The notes: generated from the letters alone by a model not told the origin. A stretch of 26,361 nucleotides of DNA from DATIGJ01 sp035644155 (GCA_035644155.1 DASQPC010000049.1:1-26361); one strand, 5' to 3'. Positions 1-6,721 are shown, counted from the first letter of the stretch. A program made the numbers and translations.

Positions 1-989
1 ATTGTTGCAATAAAGGTTTTTGTTGATATTTCAGCAAAATCGGAAAACTTTGGAAAAGCCCAGAGAAGAAAAATGAAAGGCGCAAATACAGTTCCCACGG
101 CGATCGTAATAAGCCGCATTATGAAAAAAAGTAACAGCACTCCTGCGAGAATCACAAAGAGAAGCATAAAAATAAGTGTAATAAGTAATGCGTCACCATC
201 GATAATCTTTAAAAGATCAGCCGCATTTAATACCCATGCACGATCTAATCCTCCCGTTGCAGCAATGACAGTGTTGATTAAGGCATTGCATGAAGCAATA
301 ATCCATTCAACCAAAAAAATGGAAGAATTTGCTCCTAAAAAGGCTAACCCAATTCGAGGCAATAAATGTTTAAATTCAATTTCTTCAAATCCAAATGTAG
401 AGGCACTCATAAATTGAAATCCTAAAAGAGCAATAAGCAGGACAAAAAGTGAATCAACAATCCCAACCATTGTTAACCAAAAATTAAATATCACCGAATT
501 CGTAACTACTGAAGGCGTATTTGTGAGAAAACTCATAATACCATCAACAAGTGGCTTGGTGGCAGACTGTACAATGTTTTTCAGAATACTATTCATTGAA
601 TCCAATACGACAAGTGAAAATCCGCCAGGTGGCTCTTCTGGAACAATGGGTTTAAGCGCAATGGCAGCAGTTGTTGTTTGGCTTGTTGGCGTTGTGAAGG
701 CTGTTGTTAAAACTTGAGAGATAATACTTGCTGATAAAACAAATACGAGACCAATCACGGCGTTTCGAATTGTTAATTTGGCATGTTCTAAGGCATCTGG
801 TTTTCCAGACGAGGTAATATAACCATAGCCACCTTTAACCAAGAAAAAGATTGCACCAAGCGATGCAAGGATAATAAAAGTATTGAGCATGTCTTTTGTG
901 AAACTGGCAACATCAGGGGTGGCAGCATACACAGGAGATACCCACAGGAAAAAAAGAGCTAGAAAGCTAAAAAATGATAATAATTTCAT
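1..989 (-). CDS. VirB6/TrbL-like membrane protein with N-terminal VirB2-like segment (3' end off the window)
   Basis: This reading frame stays open for 329 codons from ATG 989 to the left edge, so the C-terminus is missing. It begins with a signal-peptide-like segment (MKLLSFFSFLALFF, probable cleavage after SPVYA). A VirB2/TrbC-like hairpin of two membrane helices follows around residues 27-80, with the motif GGYGYITSSGKP between them. After a Thr/Pro-rich linker come several long hydrophobic stretches (about residues 165-330), as expected of a VirB6/TrbL inner-membrane channel component. The N-terminal part resembles the separate pilin encoded just upstream, sharing GG-x-x-YITSSG-x-P and a following A-K-x-TI. 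It starts 13 nt after the pilin stop, so the two are probably co-transcribed. The start site lacks a clear ribosome site. The VirB6 assignment rests on topology and context. Confidence 0.7.
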   Translation of the reverse strand, partial: MKLLSFFSFLALFFLWVSPVYAATPDVASFTKDMLNTFIILASLGAIFFLVKGGYGYITSSGKPDALEHAKLTIRNAVIGLVFVLSASIISQVLTTAFTTPTSQTTTAAIALKPIVPEEPPGGFSLVVLDSMNSILKNIVQSATKPLVDGIMSFLTNTPSVVTNSVIFNFWLTMVGIVDSLFVLLIALLGFQFMSASTFGFEEIEFKHLLPRIGLAFLGANSSIFLVEWIIASCNALINTVIAATGGLDRAWVLNAADLLKIIDGDALLITLIFMLLFVILAGVLLLFFIMRLITIAVGTVFAPFIFLLWAFPKFSDFAEISTKTFIAT

Positions 990-1002
990 GGATAAATTCT
1001 TT

Positions 1003-1341
1003 TTATTGAGCGGCACCAAACGCAGTTGTTGCAAGCCCTGACACAATATTGCTCAAAACAAACGCTCCAAGTGCTATTGCAAGTCCGACAGCTGAGTAAA
1101 GAATTGTTTTTTTTGCTCCTTCAAGTTGTTCTGGGCTACCAGAGCTTGTGATATATCGAAATCCTCCCCAGACAAAAAATCCGGTTGCAGTTATCCCAGC
1201 AAGCGTTACTAACAGTTGAATAATGCTTCTGATAAAGTTTTCAATCTGTCCAGCACCACCCGTAGCTGTTTGTGCATAGGCAGGGTTCACGATAAAAAAA
1301 GAAATAATTAATGTCAGAGAAAATGTAATAAATTTTTTCAT
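1003..1341 (-). CDS. TrbC/VirB2-like pilin subunit
   Basis: This 112-residue protein has an N-terminal signal peptide (hydrophobic residues 5-20, AYAQ cleavage-like site). Two hydrophobic helices follow (about 36-58 and 78-100), joined by a short polar loop containing GGFRYITSSGSPEQLEGAK. That is the two-helix layout of VirB2/TrbC conjugative pilins, and the size fits. It would be exported and assembled into a type IV secretion pilus or retained as a membrane component. A strong ribosome site (AAGGAGGTGA, 1345-1354) sits 3 nt before ATG 1341. The gene is followed after 13 nt by the VirB6-like gene, consistent with a transfer operon. Many candidate-phyla genomes carry such pilin-like proteins, so a role in conjugation rather than another secretion process is not proven. 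Confidence 0.7.
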   Translation of the reverse strand: MKKFITFSLTLIISFFIVNPAYAQTATGGAGQIENFIRSIIQLLVTLAGITATGFFVWGGFRYITSSGSPEQLEGAKKTILYSAVGLAIALGAFVLSNIVSGLATTAFGAAQ

Positions 1342-1378
1342 AATTCACCTCCTTGGAAAATGGCAGAATTTTGATCAC

Positions 1379-1404
1379 AAAAAAACTGCCACTTGTGGGC
1401 AGTT
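1379..1404 (-). terminator. Rho-independent terminator upstream of the pilin gene
   Basis: On the minus strand, arms AACTGCC and GGCAGTT (7 bp) enclose a 7-nt loop and are followed by seven T residues (1385-1379). It lies 45 nt beyond the stop of the 1449-1715 gene and would end that transcript. A TATTAT/TATAGT -10-like stretch on the minus strand at 1413-1423 could start the pilin transcript. In that case the hairpin would sit at the very 5' end of the pilin mRNA and could act as an attenuator. Confidence 0.6.
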
Positions 1405-1448
1405 GAGTTTGTATAATACTATAAAATTATTAAATAAATATTAAATAT

Positions 1449-1715
1449 CTATTTCGGCACTAAATTCTCAAGGAAAGTTGTGAATGTTTCTTTAATTTCT
1501 TCTTTGAAAAAGTTTTTGCCATTAGCAAGTTGATTTCCCATATCGTTAAGTTCATTTACTATTTTTGTAATGTACTGATCCTTGTATGGCTCGTGGAGGT
1601 TGTAAGCATTAATACCAAATACAATAACAGACCTAAATGTTCTTCGTCCTTCAATATAATCAAGCAGCGCTTCGATAAGTTGTACTCTCAAATTTTCTTC
1701 GTTGTCATTCATTTT
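1449..1715 (-). CDS. Uncharacterised 88-residue protein
   Basis: I do not recognise this protein. From ATG 1715 it is 88 residues: soluble, acidic at the start (MNDNEENLR), and mostly helical in appearance, with central segments LIEALLDYIEGRR and KIVNELNDMGNQL. No signal peptide, membrane helix or metal motif is visible. The frame is open upstream to 1772, but that extension would run through the inverted repeat at 1729-1774. A TATATT box at 1724-1729 ends 8 nt before ATG 1715, which favours the shorter, leaderless start. The gene is divergent from the XRE gene at 1817 and shares the intergenic palindrome with it, so it may be controlled by that regulator. It is followed by a terminator. Confidence 0.5.
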   Translation of the reverse strand, partial: KMNDNEENLRVQLIEALLDYIEGRRTFRSVIVFGINAYNLHEPYKDQYITKIVNELNDMGNQLANGKNFFKEEIKETFTTFLENLVPK

Positions 1716-1728
1716 CCCATCGTAATAT

Positions 1729-1774
1729 ATATGTGTCAAAAATGCAATACTTTTGAGCCTAAATTGACACATAT
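1729..1774. promoter_or_regulatory. Inverted repeat between divergent 88-aa gene and XRE gene
   Basis: Two perfect 11-bp arms, ATATGTGTCAA (1729-1739) and TTGACACATAT (1764-1774), are separated by 24 bp, with arm centres 35 bp apart. The left arm abuts the presumed -10 box of the 88-residue gene, and the right arm lies upstream of the XRE start at 1817. This is the layout of paired operator half-sites for an autoregulating XRE repressor. The link to that protein is inferred. Confidence 0.45.
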
Positions 1775-1816
1775 GTATGTCTTAATTTTCGATTTCTTTA
1801 CTGGTAGGCTGTTGCT

Positions 1817-2044
1817 ATGTTGCAGAGAAGAACGATTACAAAGCAAAATTTAAAGATTGCCAAACATTTAAAAAGGTACAGAAAGGCAAAAGGTATGACA
1901 CAAGAAACACTCGCAGAAAAAGTGGGTGTTTCGCTTGGATGGATTAGTAGAGTTGAGAGAGGAGTAAACGCACCAAATCTCACATTACTAACAAAAATTG
2001 CAAGAACGCTTGATGTTAAAGTGAAAGATTTGATTCCGTTTTAG
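1817..2044 (+). CDS. Small XRE-family regulator, possible R-M controller protein
   Basis: This 75-residue protein is almost entirely a helix-turn-helix XRE/Cro-CI domain. The recognition region QETLAEKVGVSLGWISRVE, with SRVERG and the closing KVKDLIPF, is typical. It is the size of restriction-modification controller (C) proteins. It lies tail-to-tail with the restriction endonuclease gene, sharing four bases at the stops (TTAG, 2041-2044). C proteins usually sit upstream of the endonuclease in the same direction, so this arrangement is unusual and the controller role is only a possibility. No clear ribosome site precedes ATG 1817. A weak TGG-TAGGCT -10-like element ends 6 nt before it, suggesting a leaderless message. 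The inverted repeat at 1729-1774 is a plausible operator. Confidence 0.8.
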   Translation: MLQRRTITKQNLKIAKHLKRYRKAKGMTQETLAEKVGVSLGWISRVERGVNAPNLTLLTKIARTLDVKVKDLIPF

Positions 2045-2829
2045 TCCGATTTAATGGGATTTTTAATTTCTTCATCTACTTTTTCTACTTCTGGGGTATC
2101 TAGATTCCCACTATTAAATTCAACAAGTTTTTTCCAATTTATCTCTCCATCATCACAAAAATCGTTTATAAACTCTTGTGTAAAAATATTAATTATTCTT
2201 CCTTTCTCTGCTAAGAAAGCTTCATTATGTTCTTTTGCTCTGTAGCCTAAAGGTTCGATAATATCTGTGTAAAAATTAGGATTATCACTTATTAAATGCC
2301 AGAAACTTTGTCCTACAACTTTCATGTAACCTCTTAAAAATGATGTCTTTGTCTTTCCGTAACAAATTCCTAATACAGGTTGTACATTCATTGTTCTATC
2401 TAGTTGTTTTTTTACCCTGACTGCTGTTTGAAAATTCTCCTCTTGTTTCTTCTGTTGTGTACTATTTCCCCAGCTTGTTCCTGATTTGATAGAAACAAGA
2501 TAGTTAATTCCTTTATTTGTGAATTCAAGATCGATTCCGGTTGCAGCGGATTTTTGTCCGTTACAAGTTTTACTGGAAATAAAAATAGCTAGCTCTTCAA
2601 GAAAATCACCAAAAAGTTTTTCTTCTGAAGAAGAAAGAAAAGCATCCATAATGTCTTTTATAAGATCAGATGCCGTATGGAGGTTTTTGGCTTTGAAAAG
2701 ATAAGGATTTTTCCTGGCTAAAATCATTTTTAAGCCAAGTTGTTGTAAAGACTTTGCTTTACTTTGATGAAATTTATCAATATTAGTGTTTACGAACTGA
2801 TTTAGTTCTTCTACCGATATATTATTCAT
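2041..2829 (-). CDS. Type II restriction endonuclease, EcoO109I/PmeII-like
   Basis: This 262-residue soluble protein resembles the EcoO109I/PmeII restriction endonuclease family. The core reads GIDLEF (D100) followed by NYLVSIKSGTSWGNSTQQ, with the catalytic lysine expected at K115. The family cleaves double-stranded DNA at a short palindrome with a PD-(D/E)XK fold. Here the usual second acidic position appears as Ser113 (S-I-K), so E102 or another residue might take its role, or my register may be wrong. The gene starts 1 nt after the methyltransferase stop (TAA-T-ATG), which indicates translational coupling and gives protective methylation first. It converges with the small XRE gene. The family assignment is from recall of motif pattern and context, and the recognition sequence cannot be read. 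Confidence 0.75.
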   Translation of the reverse strand: MNNISVEELNQFVNTNIDKFHQSKAKSLQQLGLKMILARKNPYLFKAKNLHTASDLIKDIMDAFLSSSEEKLFGDFLEELAIFISSKTCNGQKSAATGIDLEFTNKGINYLVSIKSGTSWGNSTQQKKQEENFQTAVRVKKQLDRTMNVQPVLGICYGKTKTSFLRGYMKVVGQSFWHLISDNPNFYTDIIEPLGYRAKEHNEAFLAEKGRIINIFTQEFINDFCDDGEINWKKLVEFNSGNLDTPEVEKVDEEIKNPIKSD

Positions 2830-2830
2830 A

Positions 2831-3700
2831 TTATTTTATTTTGCTGAGTCTTTCTTCTGCTATTTTACAGTATTCTTCCAAAATGTCTATTCCAATATAA
2901 TTTCTTTTTAACTGTTTGGCTGCAAGGGCTGTTGATCCTGAGCCAATAAAAGGATCAAGCACAATATCGTCTTGCTTTGTAAACAATTTAATAAACCATT
3001 CAGGCAATGTGACTGGAAATACTGCACTATGGTTTTTATTTGAACTCTCAGTTGCCATATGTAATACATTTGTTGGATATACCATATCTCTATTTACCCA
3101 ATTTGAAACATTTTTTCCAAACCCACTTTTTACTCGAGAATTATCTCTCCTTTTATCCGTCTCGCTTAAGTTTTTTAACCTTGTTTTTGCCCAATCTCCC
3201 ACAGGTACCATTACATTCTCTTGATACATAGCAAATTTTTTGTCTTTATTAAAGTGTAAGCAACGTTCCCAAGAATCTCTAAATCTGTTCGGCCATTTTC
3301 CTGGAGCAGAATTTCTTTTGTGCCACATATATTCTTCCGTCCAATACCAACCTTGTCTACGGAGAGCTAGGATTAATTCAATAACATATGTATGTCTTTC
3401 TCCATTAAACACTCTTTCTTTAATATTTAAAATAAATGAACCTGTAGGCTTAAGTACTCTTAAAAATTCTTCTGATCGTGGTATAAACCAGTCAACGTAT
3501 TTATCAGGATGAATACCGCCATAAGTATGATTTCGACTATCTGCATAGGGAGGAGAAGTAACAATCAAATCTATTGAGTTAGCAGGAAAATTTTTTAGAA
3601 GATCTAAACAATCTCCTGTTAGAATCTTATTTATTGGTAAGGCGTTTTTTATTAATTTCTTTTCAGCTTGTTGTGCTAAAGGCAGAGCAACTGTATCCAT
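2831..3700 (-). CDS. Type II DNA methyltransferase (N4-cytosine/N6-adenine, beta class)
   Basis: This 289-residue protein transfers a methyl group from S-adenosylmethionine to an exocyclic amine in DNA. The catalytic motif TSPPY lies at residues 48-52, within DLIVTSPPYAD. The SAM-binding motif DPFIGSGSTALAA lies near residue 250. The order catalytic motif, then target-recognition region, then SAM motif is that of the beta class (N4-cytosine or N6-adenine). TSPPY is commoner in N4-cytosine enzymes, but the base cannot be fixed from sequence. It precedes the restriction gene by one base and should protect the host from it. An extended -10 (TGG-TATACT, 3713-3718 on the minus strand) lies 12 nt before ATG 3700, so the leader is very short. 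No ribosome site is seen. Confidence 0.9.
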   Translation of the reverse strand: MDTVALPLAQQAEKKLIKNALPINKILTGDCLDLLKNFPANSIDLIVTSPPYADSRNHTYGGIHPDKYVDWFIPRSEEFLRVLKPTGSFILNIKERVFNGERHTYVIELILALRRQGWYWTEEYMWHKRNSAPGKWPNRFRDSWERCLHFNKDKKFAMYQENVMVPVGDWAKTRLKNLSETDKRRDNSRVKSGFGKNVSNWVNRDMVYPTNVLHMATESSNKNHSAVFPVTLPEWFIKLFTKQDDIVLDPFIGSGSTALAAKQLKRNYIGIDILEEYCKIAEERLSKIK

Positions 3701-3756
3701 AGTGTTTTACTCAGTATACCAGATAGAAGATTAGTAAGTAATTATATTATCCCTGT

Positions 3757-4245
3757 TTAGCTTTGATTCTCCTTAATTCTTTTAGTAATATATTTAGTTT
3801 GCTTTTTATAAGAATAAAGAAACATGATTAACAGTACTCCAACTAAGATGTATGGGTTCCAGTCTTTGAGTATAGCTAATTTGAATTCAATTATTTCATA
3901 AGTTTTTAACAAAATAAGCAATACAAACAGAGAAATAAAGGTTCTGTACATATTGTTTTCTTCTGAGAATAGTTCAATTTTTGGATCAATTTTAGAGGCT
4001 GAAATATATTCTGTGTATGGAGCAAATTTTAAAAATGAGATTTTTTTCAGGACTGGCTCAATAACAAGCGATCCAAACCTACTAACAACTAATCCTAAAA
4101 AATAATATACAAATGCACCAATTATAAGATTATCCTGAATAAGGGGATATATTGTAAAATAGTCAACAAAAGCAGCAAATAGCACTCCTGGTACCAAATA
4201 ATTAAAAAGATTGTAAGATGTAATTTTATTTATTATCTCAGTCAT
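3757..4245 (-). CDS. Four-helix membrane protein, putative effector partner of the MBL protein
   Basis: This 162-residue protein is not a family I can name. Hydrophobic segments lie at about residues 14-32 (YLVPGVLFAAFVDYFTI), 40-62, 102-118 and 128-146, with a charged middle section of about 40 residues and a basic C-terminus (KKQTKYITKRIK). The opening NLFNYLVPGVLF resembles a recurrent start of small membrane proteins encoded near defence genes, from memory only. It lies 31 nt after the metallo-hydrolase gene in the same direction. A TGA-TAAAAT element 11 nt upstream of ATG 4245 could provide an additional internal promoter. A membrane-disrupting or signalling role is inferred from context. 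It could equally be a localisation partner or immunity factor. Confidence 0.65.
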   Translation of the reverse strand: MTEIINKITSYNLFNYLVPGVLFAAFVDYFTIYPLIQDNLIIGAFVYYFLGLVVSRFGSLVIEPVLKKISFLKFAPYTEYISASKIDPKIELFSEENNMYRTFISLFVLLILLKTYEIIEFKLAILKDWNPYILVGVLLIMFLYSYKKQTKYITKRIKENQS

Positions 4246-4276
4246 ACATGTTAACCATTTTATCAGAATCTATTTT

Positions 4277-5329
4277 TTACTCCTCCTCAAATTTTTCATG
4301 AAACCCTTCTTTCGTTGCTGAATCCCATCCTCTATCAGGTGCATTATGGCGATGGTGCAAATGAGTACCTCTTGTAACGTATACCGAGCTTTCATGCTTT
4401 ATTAAGGCGTTTGTTATTCGTTTTGATGGGTGTTTTGGAGACTCTTTAGAGGCTGAAATGAGAGAGAACTTTGATTTTATTCGTTTTAACAGCTTGTTAC
4501 TTAAGTTGTGTTTGCTTCCATGATGCGGTACGTGGAAAATCGTGAGATCGGTCAATTCGACATCAGCAGCGTTAGCGAAATCAACAGCCTGTGTTAATGC
4601 GGGAATGCCGGCATCACCGGTAAAAAGAATTTTATGACCATCCAATACAGCATATAGAATGACGCTTGTATTATTCATTGGTGATGTCTCAGCATTATCA
4701 TCAAGGATTTCAATATCAAAATTGTCTTCAATCCAAGTTTTAACCTTCTCTTCAAATTTTTTAATTATCTCTTGTGCTTGTTCAAGTGCTGACTTTGTAT
4801 CCGGTGTTTTATCAGATTGACATAGTAGCTCTTCGTAATATGTTTTTGTTGGTCCTAAAATTGCTAATTCGTTATTAATTGATGTTCCAACAAATGGCTC
4901 TTCAACGCTTACTTCTTTCTCAAGAGCTAACTCAATAATTTCATTTACTAATTCAAACTCTTCCTGTAATTTTTTCGTCAATTCCTCGATGGAAAAGTCT
5001 TCTTTAAGGTTCTCTTTAATTTCCTCTATATGCTGCCATGGTATATGAATATAAAGAGTTTTTACTGTTAACTGCTCTAAAAGAACTTTGATGCCTGAAA
5101 GATGATCCATATCGGGATGAGTAGAAATTAAAATATCAATTGTGCCTGTGTTATATTCATTTTGTACCCGTTTTATGAGTACTTCCGCAGATTCCTTGGT
5201 TCCTCCATCCAGAACAACTACTGTTTGTGATTTTTCTCCTTCACCAGTTAAGTTACCGTACCGAAATGCTATAGCATCTCCGCTTCTTTCTCCATCTCCT
5301 ACAGCTATATAATCTATTTCATATCCCAT
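4277..5329 (-). CDS. ComEC-like metallo-beta-lactamase-fold hydrolase
   Basis: This 350-residue soluble protein carries a metallo-beta-lactamase fold of the type found in the ComEC/Rec2 C-terminal domain. The metal motif is HPDMDH (H71, D73, D75, H76) in STHPDMDHLSG, the H-x-D-x-D-H form typical of that group. FTGDAG lies near residues 235-240 and HVPHHGSKHN near 265-274, both expected metal ligands. There is no membrane domain, unlike full ComEC, and an acidic helical insertion occupies about residues 110-200. Such stand-alone proteins may cut nucleic acids or phosphodiesters, but the substrate here is unknown. The gene starts 5 nt after the DUF2188 gene and is followed by the four-helix membrane gene, so the three probably act together. 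Confidence 0.8.
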   Translation of the reverse strand: MGYEIDYIAVGDGERSGDAIAFRYGNLTGEGEKSQTVVVLDGGTKESAEVLIKRVQNEYNTGTIDILISTHPDMDHLSGIKVLLEQLTVKTLYIHIPWQHIEEIKENLKEDFSIEELTKKLQEEFELVNEIIELALEKEVSVEEPFVGTSINNELAILGPTKTYYEELLCQSDKTPDTKSALEQAQEIIKKFEEKVKTWIEDNFDIEILDDNAETSPMNNTSVILYAVLDGHKILFTGDAGIPALTQAVDFANAADVELTDLTIFHVPHHGSKHNLSNKLLKRIKSKFSLISASKESPKHPSKRITNALIKHESSVYVTRGTHLHHRHNAPDRGWDSATKEGFHEKFEEE

Positions 5330-5334
5330 ATATT

Positions 5335-5577
5335 TTAATGTTTTGTATCTCTAAAAGAGCTAGGATCGTTACCCGGCACAACTGTATCGCTGTCTCTGAT
5401 TTTTCCATCAAGTCCGTGGATTCTTACTTCTCCCCCTCCGTTGTTGGAAGAAAACTCCTTTGCAGCTCTTTCAGCTTCTACTTGGGTATCAAAATATTCA
5501 GACACACGATCTGCTCCCTCACGTCTTGCGCCCCATTTACCTAAGTCTCTATTTTTTGAAATATGATAGTTTGCCAT
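5335..5577 (-). CDS. DUF2188-type small protein
   Basis: This 80-residue protein matches the DUF2188 pattern: a beta strand (MANYHISKN), the core KWGARREGADRVSEYFDTQ, an alpha helix rich in Ala/Glu (EAERAAKEFSSNNGG), then a strand EVRIHGLDGKIRDSDT and the tail PGNDP. The function of this family is unknown to me. Upstream in-frame ATGs exist to 5622, but a good promoter (TTGACA, 17 bp, TAGTAT) ends 7 nt before ATG 5577. Transcription should therefore start next to that codon, and the longer versions would overlap the promoter. It is first in the operon with the metallo-hydrolase and membrane genes and is divergent from the XRE-ImmA pair. Confidence 0.7.
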   Translation of the reverse strand: MANYHISKNRDLGKWGARREGADRVSEYFDTQVEAERAAKEFSSNNGGGEVRIHGLDGKIRDSDTVVPGNDPSSFRDTKH

Positions 5578-5584
5578 TTCCATC

Positions 5585-5613
5585 ATACTAATGCATCTGA
5601 TTATTCGTGTCAA
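5585..5613 (-). promoter_or_regulatory. Promoter of the DUF2188-MBL-membrane operon
   Basis: On the minus strand TTGACA (5613-5608) and TAGTAT (5590-5585) are separated by exactly 17 bp, a near-consensus sigma-70-type promoter. The expected start of transcription (about 5578) touches ATG 5577, predicting a leaderless message. Confidence 0.65.
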
Positions 5614-5628
5614 TCTATCCAAACAAAC

Positions 5629-5647
5629 ATGTTTACTAGATAAACAT
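5629..5647. promoter_or_regulatory. Palindromic operator candidate between divergent promoters
   Basis: ATGTTTA-ctaga-TAAACAT is a perfect palindrome with 7-bp arms and a 5-nt centre. It lies midway in the 110-bp gap between the DUF2188 operon and the XRE gene, upstream of both promoters. It is the natural candidate binding site for the XRE protein, giving joint control of both transcripts. That link is inferred. Confidence 0.5.
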
Positions 5648-5673
5648 TTATGCGTAGTCGAAAAAACTTGTGA

Positions 5674-5679
5674 TACAAT
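5674..5679 (+). promoter_or_regulatory. Extended -10 of the XRE-ImmA operon
   Basis: TGA-TACAAT is a TGn-extended -10 box that ends 8 nt before ATG 5688. No good -35 is visible at 17 bp, as is common for extended -10 promoters. The message would be leaderless or nearly so. Confidence 0.5.
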
Positions 5680-5687
5680 AGGCTTAA

Positions 5688-6035
5688 ATGACAGACGAAA
5701 TGGCAGCCCGCCTTTTTATTATAATCGGGGAGAATATAAAAAAATACCGGAAAAAACTCTCTCAAACTCAAGAAGATCTTGCGGAAAAAACTGGTCTTAG
5801 CCGTGCGTCCATAGCTAATATTGAAACAGCACGTCAACACCTTACTATCGAAACTCTGTGGGATATAGCTAAGGCTTTAGAGACTGACCCACATGTCTTA
5901 TTACCATCCACGGAGGAGGTAAAAATTAAATATGATAATTATTATTTTAAACAATCACAACTCTCAGAATCAGGAAAAAACTGGATAAAGGGAGTGATTG
6001 AACAAGGAGGACTTAAAGATGAAGAGAAAACTTGA
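5688..6035 (+). CDS. XRE-family transcriptional regulator paired with ImmA peptidase
   Basis: This 115-residue protein has an N-terminal XRE helix-turn-helix at about residues 10-70 (GENIKKYRKKLSQTQEDLA, then SRASIANIETARQ). A C-terminal tail of about 45 residues may be the target of the adjacent peptidase. Its gene overlaps the ImmA/IrrE gene by 17 nt, so the two are translated together. In ICEBs1 (ImmR/ImmA), and in the CapH/CapP pairs that regulate CBASS and other defence operons, such a repressor is cut by the peptidase after DNA damage. Here the pair faces the DUF2188-MBL-membrane operon across a shared region containing a palindrome. Control of that operon is the simplest reading. It could instead regulate transfer of the whole element. 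Confidence 0.85.
   Translation: MTDEMAARLFIIIGENIKKYRKKLSQTQEDLAEKTGLSRASIANIETARQHLTIETLWDIAKALETDPHVLLPSTEEVKIKYDNYYFKQSQLSESGKNWIKGVIEQGGLKDEEKT
6004..6010 (+). promoter_or_regulatory. Ribosome binding site fixing the ImmA start
   Basis: AAGGAGG lies 8 nt before ATG 6019. It decides against the in-frame TTG at 5998, which lies upstream of it. Confidence 0.75.
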
Positions 6036-6561
6036 AAAGGGAGAAAATATTAACAAATTTATTGAAAGTTTATTAGAAAAATGCCAAATTACACAACCGC
6101 CGGTTGATGTCAAAAAAATAGCTGAATTTTTGAAGATCATTGTCGTAGAAAGATCATATAAAGATAAAGGTCCTCTATCTGGAATGCTCGTAAGAAATCA
6201 AAACAAAGTAATTATTGGAATAAATGAAAGCCATAATGATGAAAAGAAACGATTTAGTATAGCCCACGAAATCGCACATTACTTTCTTCATGAAGGAGAA
6301 GAGCTAATTGTGGATAATAACTTCCTTGTGAACTTTAGGCATAAAAAAACAAATCCAGGAGAGTATCATAGAGAAAAAGACGCAAATTATTTTGCAAGCT
6401 GTTTACTTATTCCAGATAAATTTTTATTTAATGATTTAAAAACGTATCAAATCCACTCCCTCACGGCAACAAAATTTGAGGAAATATCTAAAGATTTACA
6501 TAAAAAATATAACGTAAGTCTTATTACAATGAGGCTAAGAATATATTCCTTATTCCATTAA
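6019..6561 (+). CDS. ImmA/IrrE-family metallopeptidase
   Basis: This 180-residue zinc peptidase has the HEXXH motif as HEIAH (in RFSIAHEIAHYFLH, near residues 80-90). The downstream helix EKDANYFASCLLIP supplies the third ligand region typical of ImmA/IrrE (COG2856). The N-terminal part (residues 1-60) contains the helix preceding the VVERSYKDKGPLSGML strand-like segment common in this family. It is expected to cleave the partner XRE repressor in response to a cellular signal such as DNA damage. The start is set by the AAGGAGG site. An 8-residue longer form from TTG 5998 is less likely. It overlaps the XRE gene by 17 nt. The family is clear, while the inducing signal and target are inferred. 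Confidence 0.9.
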   Translation: MKRKLEKGENINKFIESLLEKCQITQPPVDVKKIAEFLKIIVVERSYKDKGPLSGMLVRNQNKVIIGINESHNDEKKRFSIAHEIAHYFLHEGEELIVDNNFLVNFRHKKTNPGEYHREKDANYFASCLLIPDKFLFNDLKTYQIHSLTATKFEEISKDLHKKYNVSLITMRLRIYSLFH

Positions 6562-6589
6562 TCTGTTTTTAAAACCCCTTCGGTTTCTC

Positions 6590-6686
6590 TTTGCAAGGGC
6601 ATGTAAACGAGGTCGTTGCCTCGCCCTTGCAAATTCACTTCCCGCTTGCCTTTCAGTTTGTATGTCGGGCTAGGGCTAGCCCGACA
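6590..6686. repeat. Two strong hairpins in the 160-bp gap before the 141-aa gene
   Basis: Hairpin 1 has arms TTTGCAAGGGC (6590-6600) and GCCCTTGCAAA (6623-6633), with a nested CGAGG/CCTCG stem (6608-6612, 6619-6623) sharing one base. Hairpin 2 has perfect 11-bp arms TGTCGGGCTAG (6663-6673) and CTAGCCCGACA (6676-6686) around two bases. Neither is followed by a T-run on either strand, so they are not ordinary terminators. They are notably richer in G+C than their surroundings. Confidence 0.55.
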
Positions 6687-6708
6687 AAAAACAACTATGG
6701 GCAAGATT

Positions 6709-6716
6709 GGAGGTGA
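6709..6716 (+). promoter_or_regulatory. Ribosome binding site fixing the 141-aa gene start
   Basis: GGAGGTGA lies 5 nt before ATG 6722, so the in-frame TTG at 6707 is not the start. Confidence 0.65.
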
Positions 6717-6721
6717 ATGTT

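Noticed and set aside
73..717. Plus-strand open frames of 114 and 64 codons
   Set aside because: They lie antisense over the VirB6-like gene, which has a signal peptide, repeated helices and an open frame to the edge. The plus-strand translations show no domain.
6590..6686. Hairpins read as terminators
   Set aside because: Neither is followed by a T-run on either strand.
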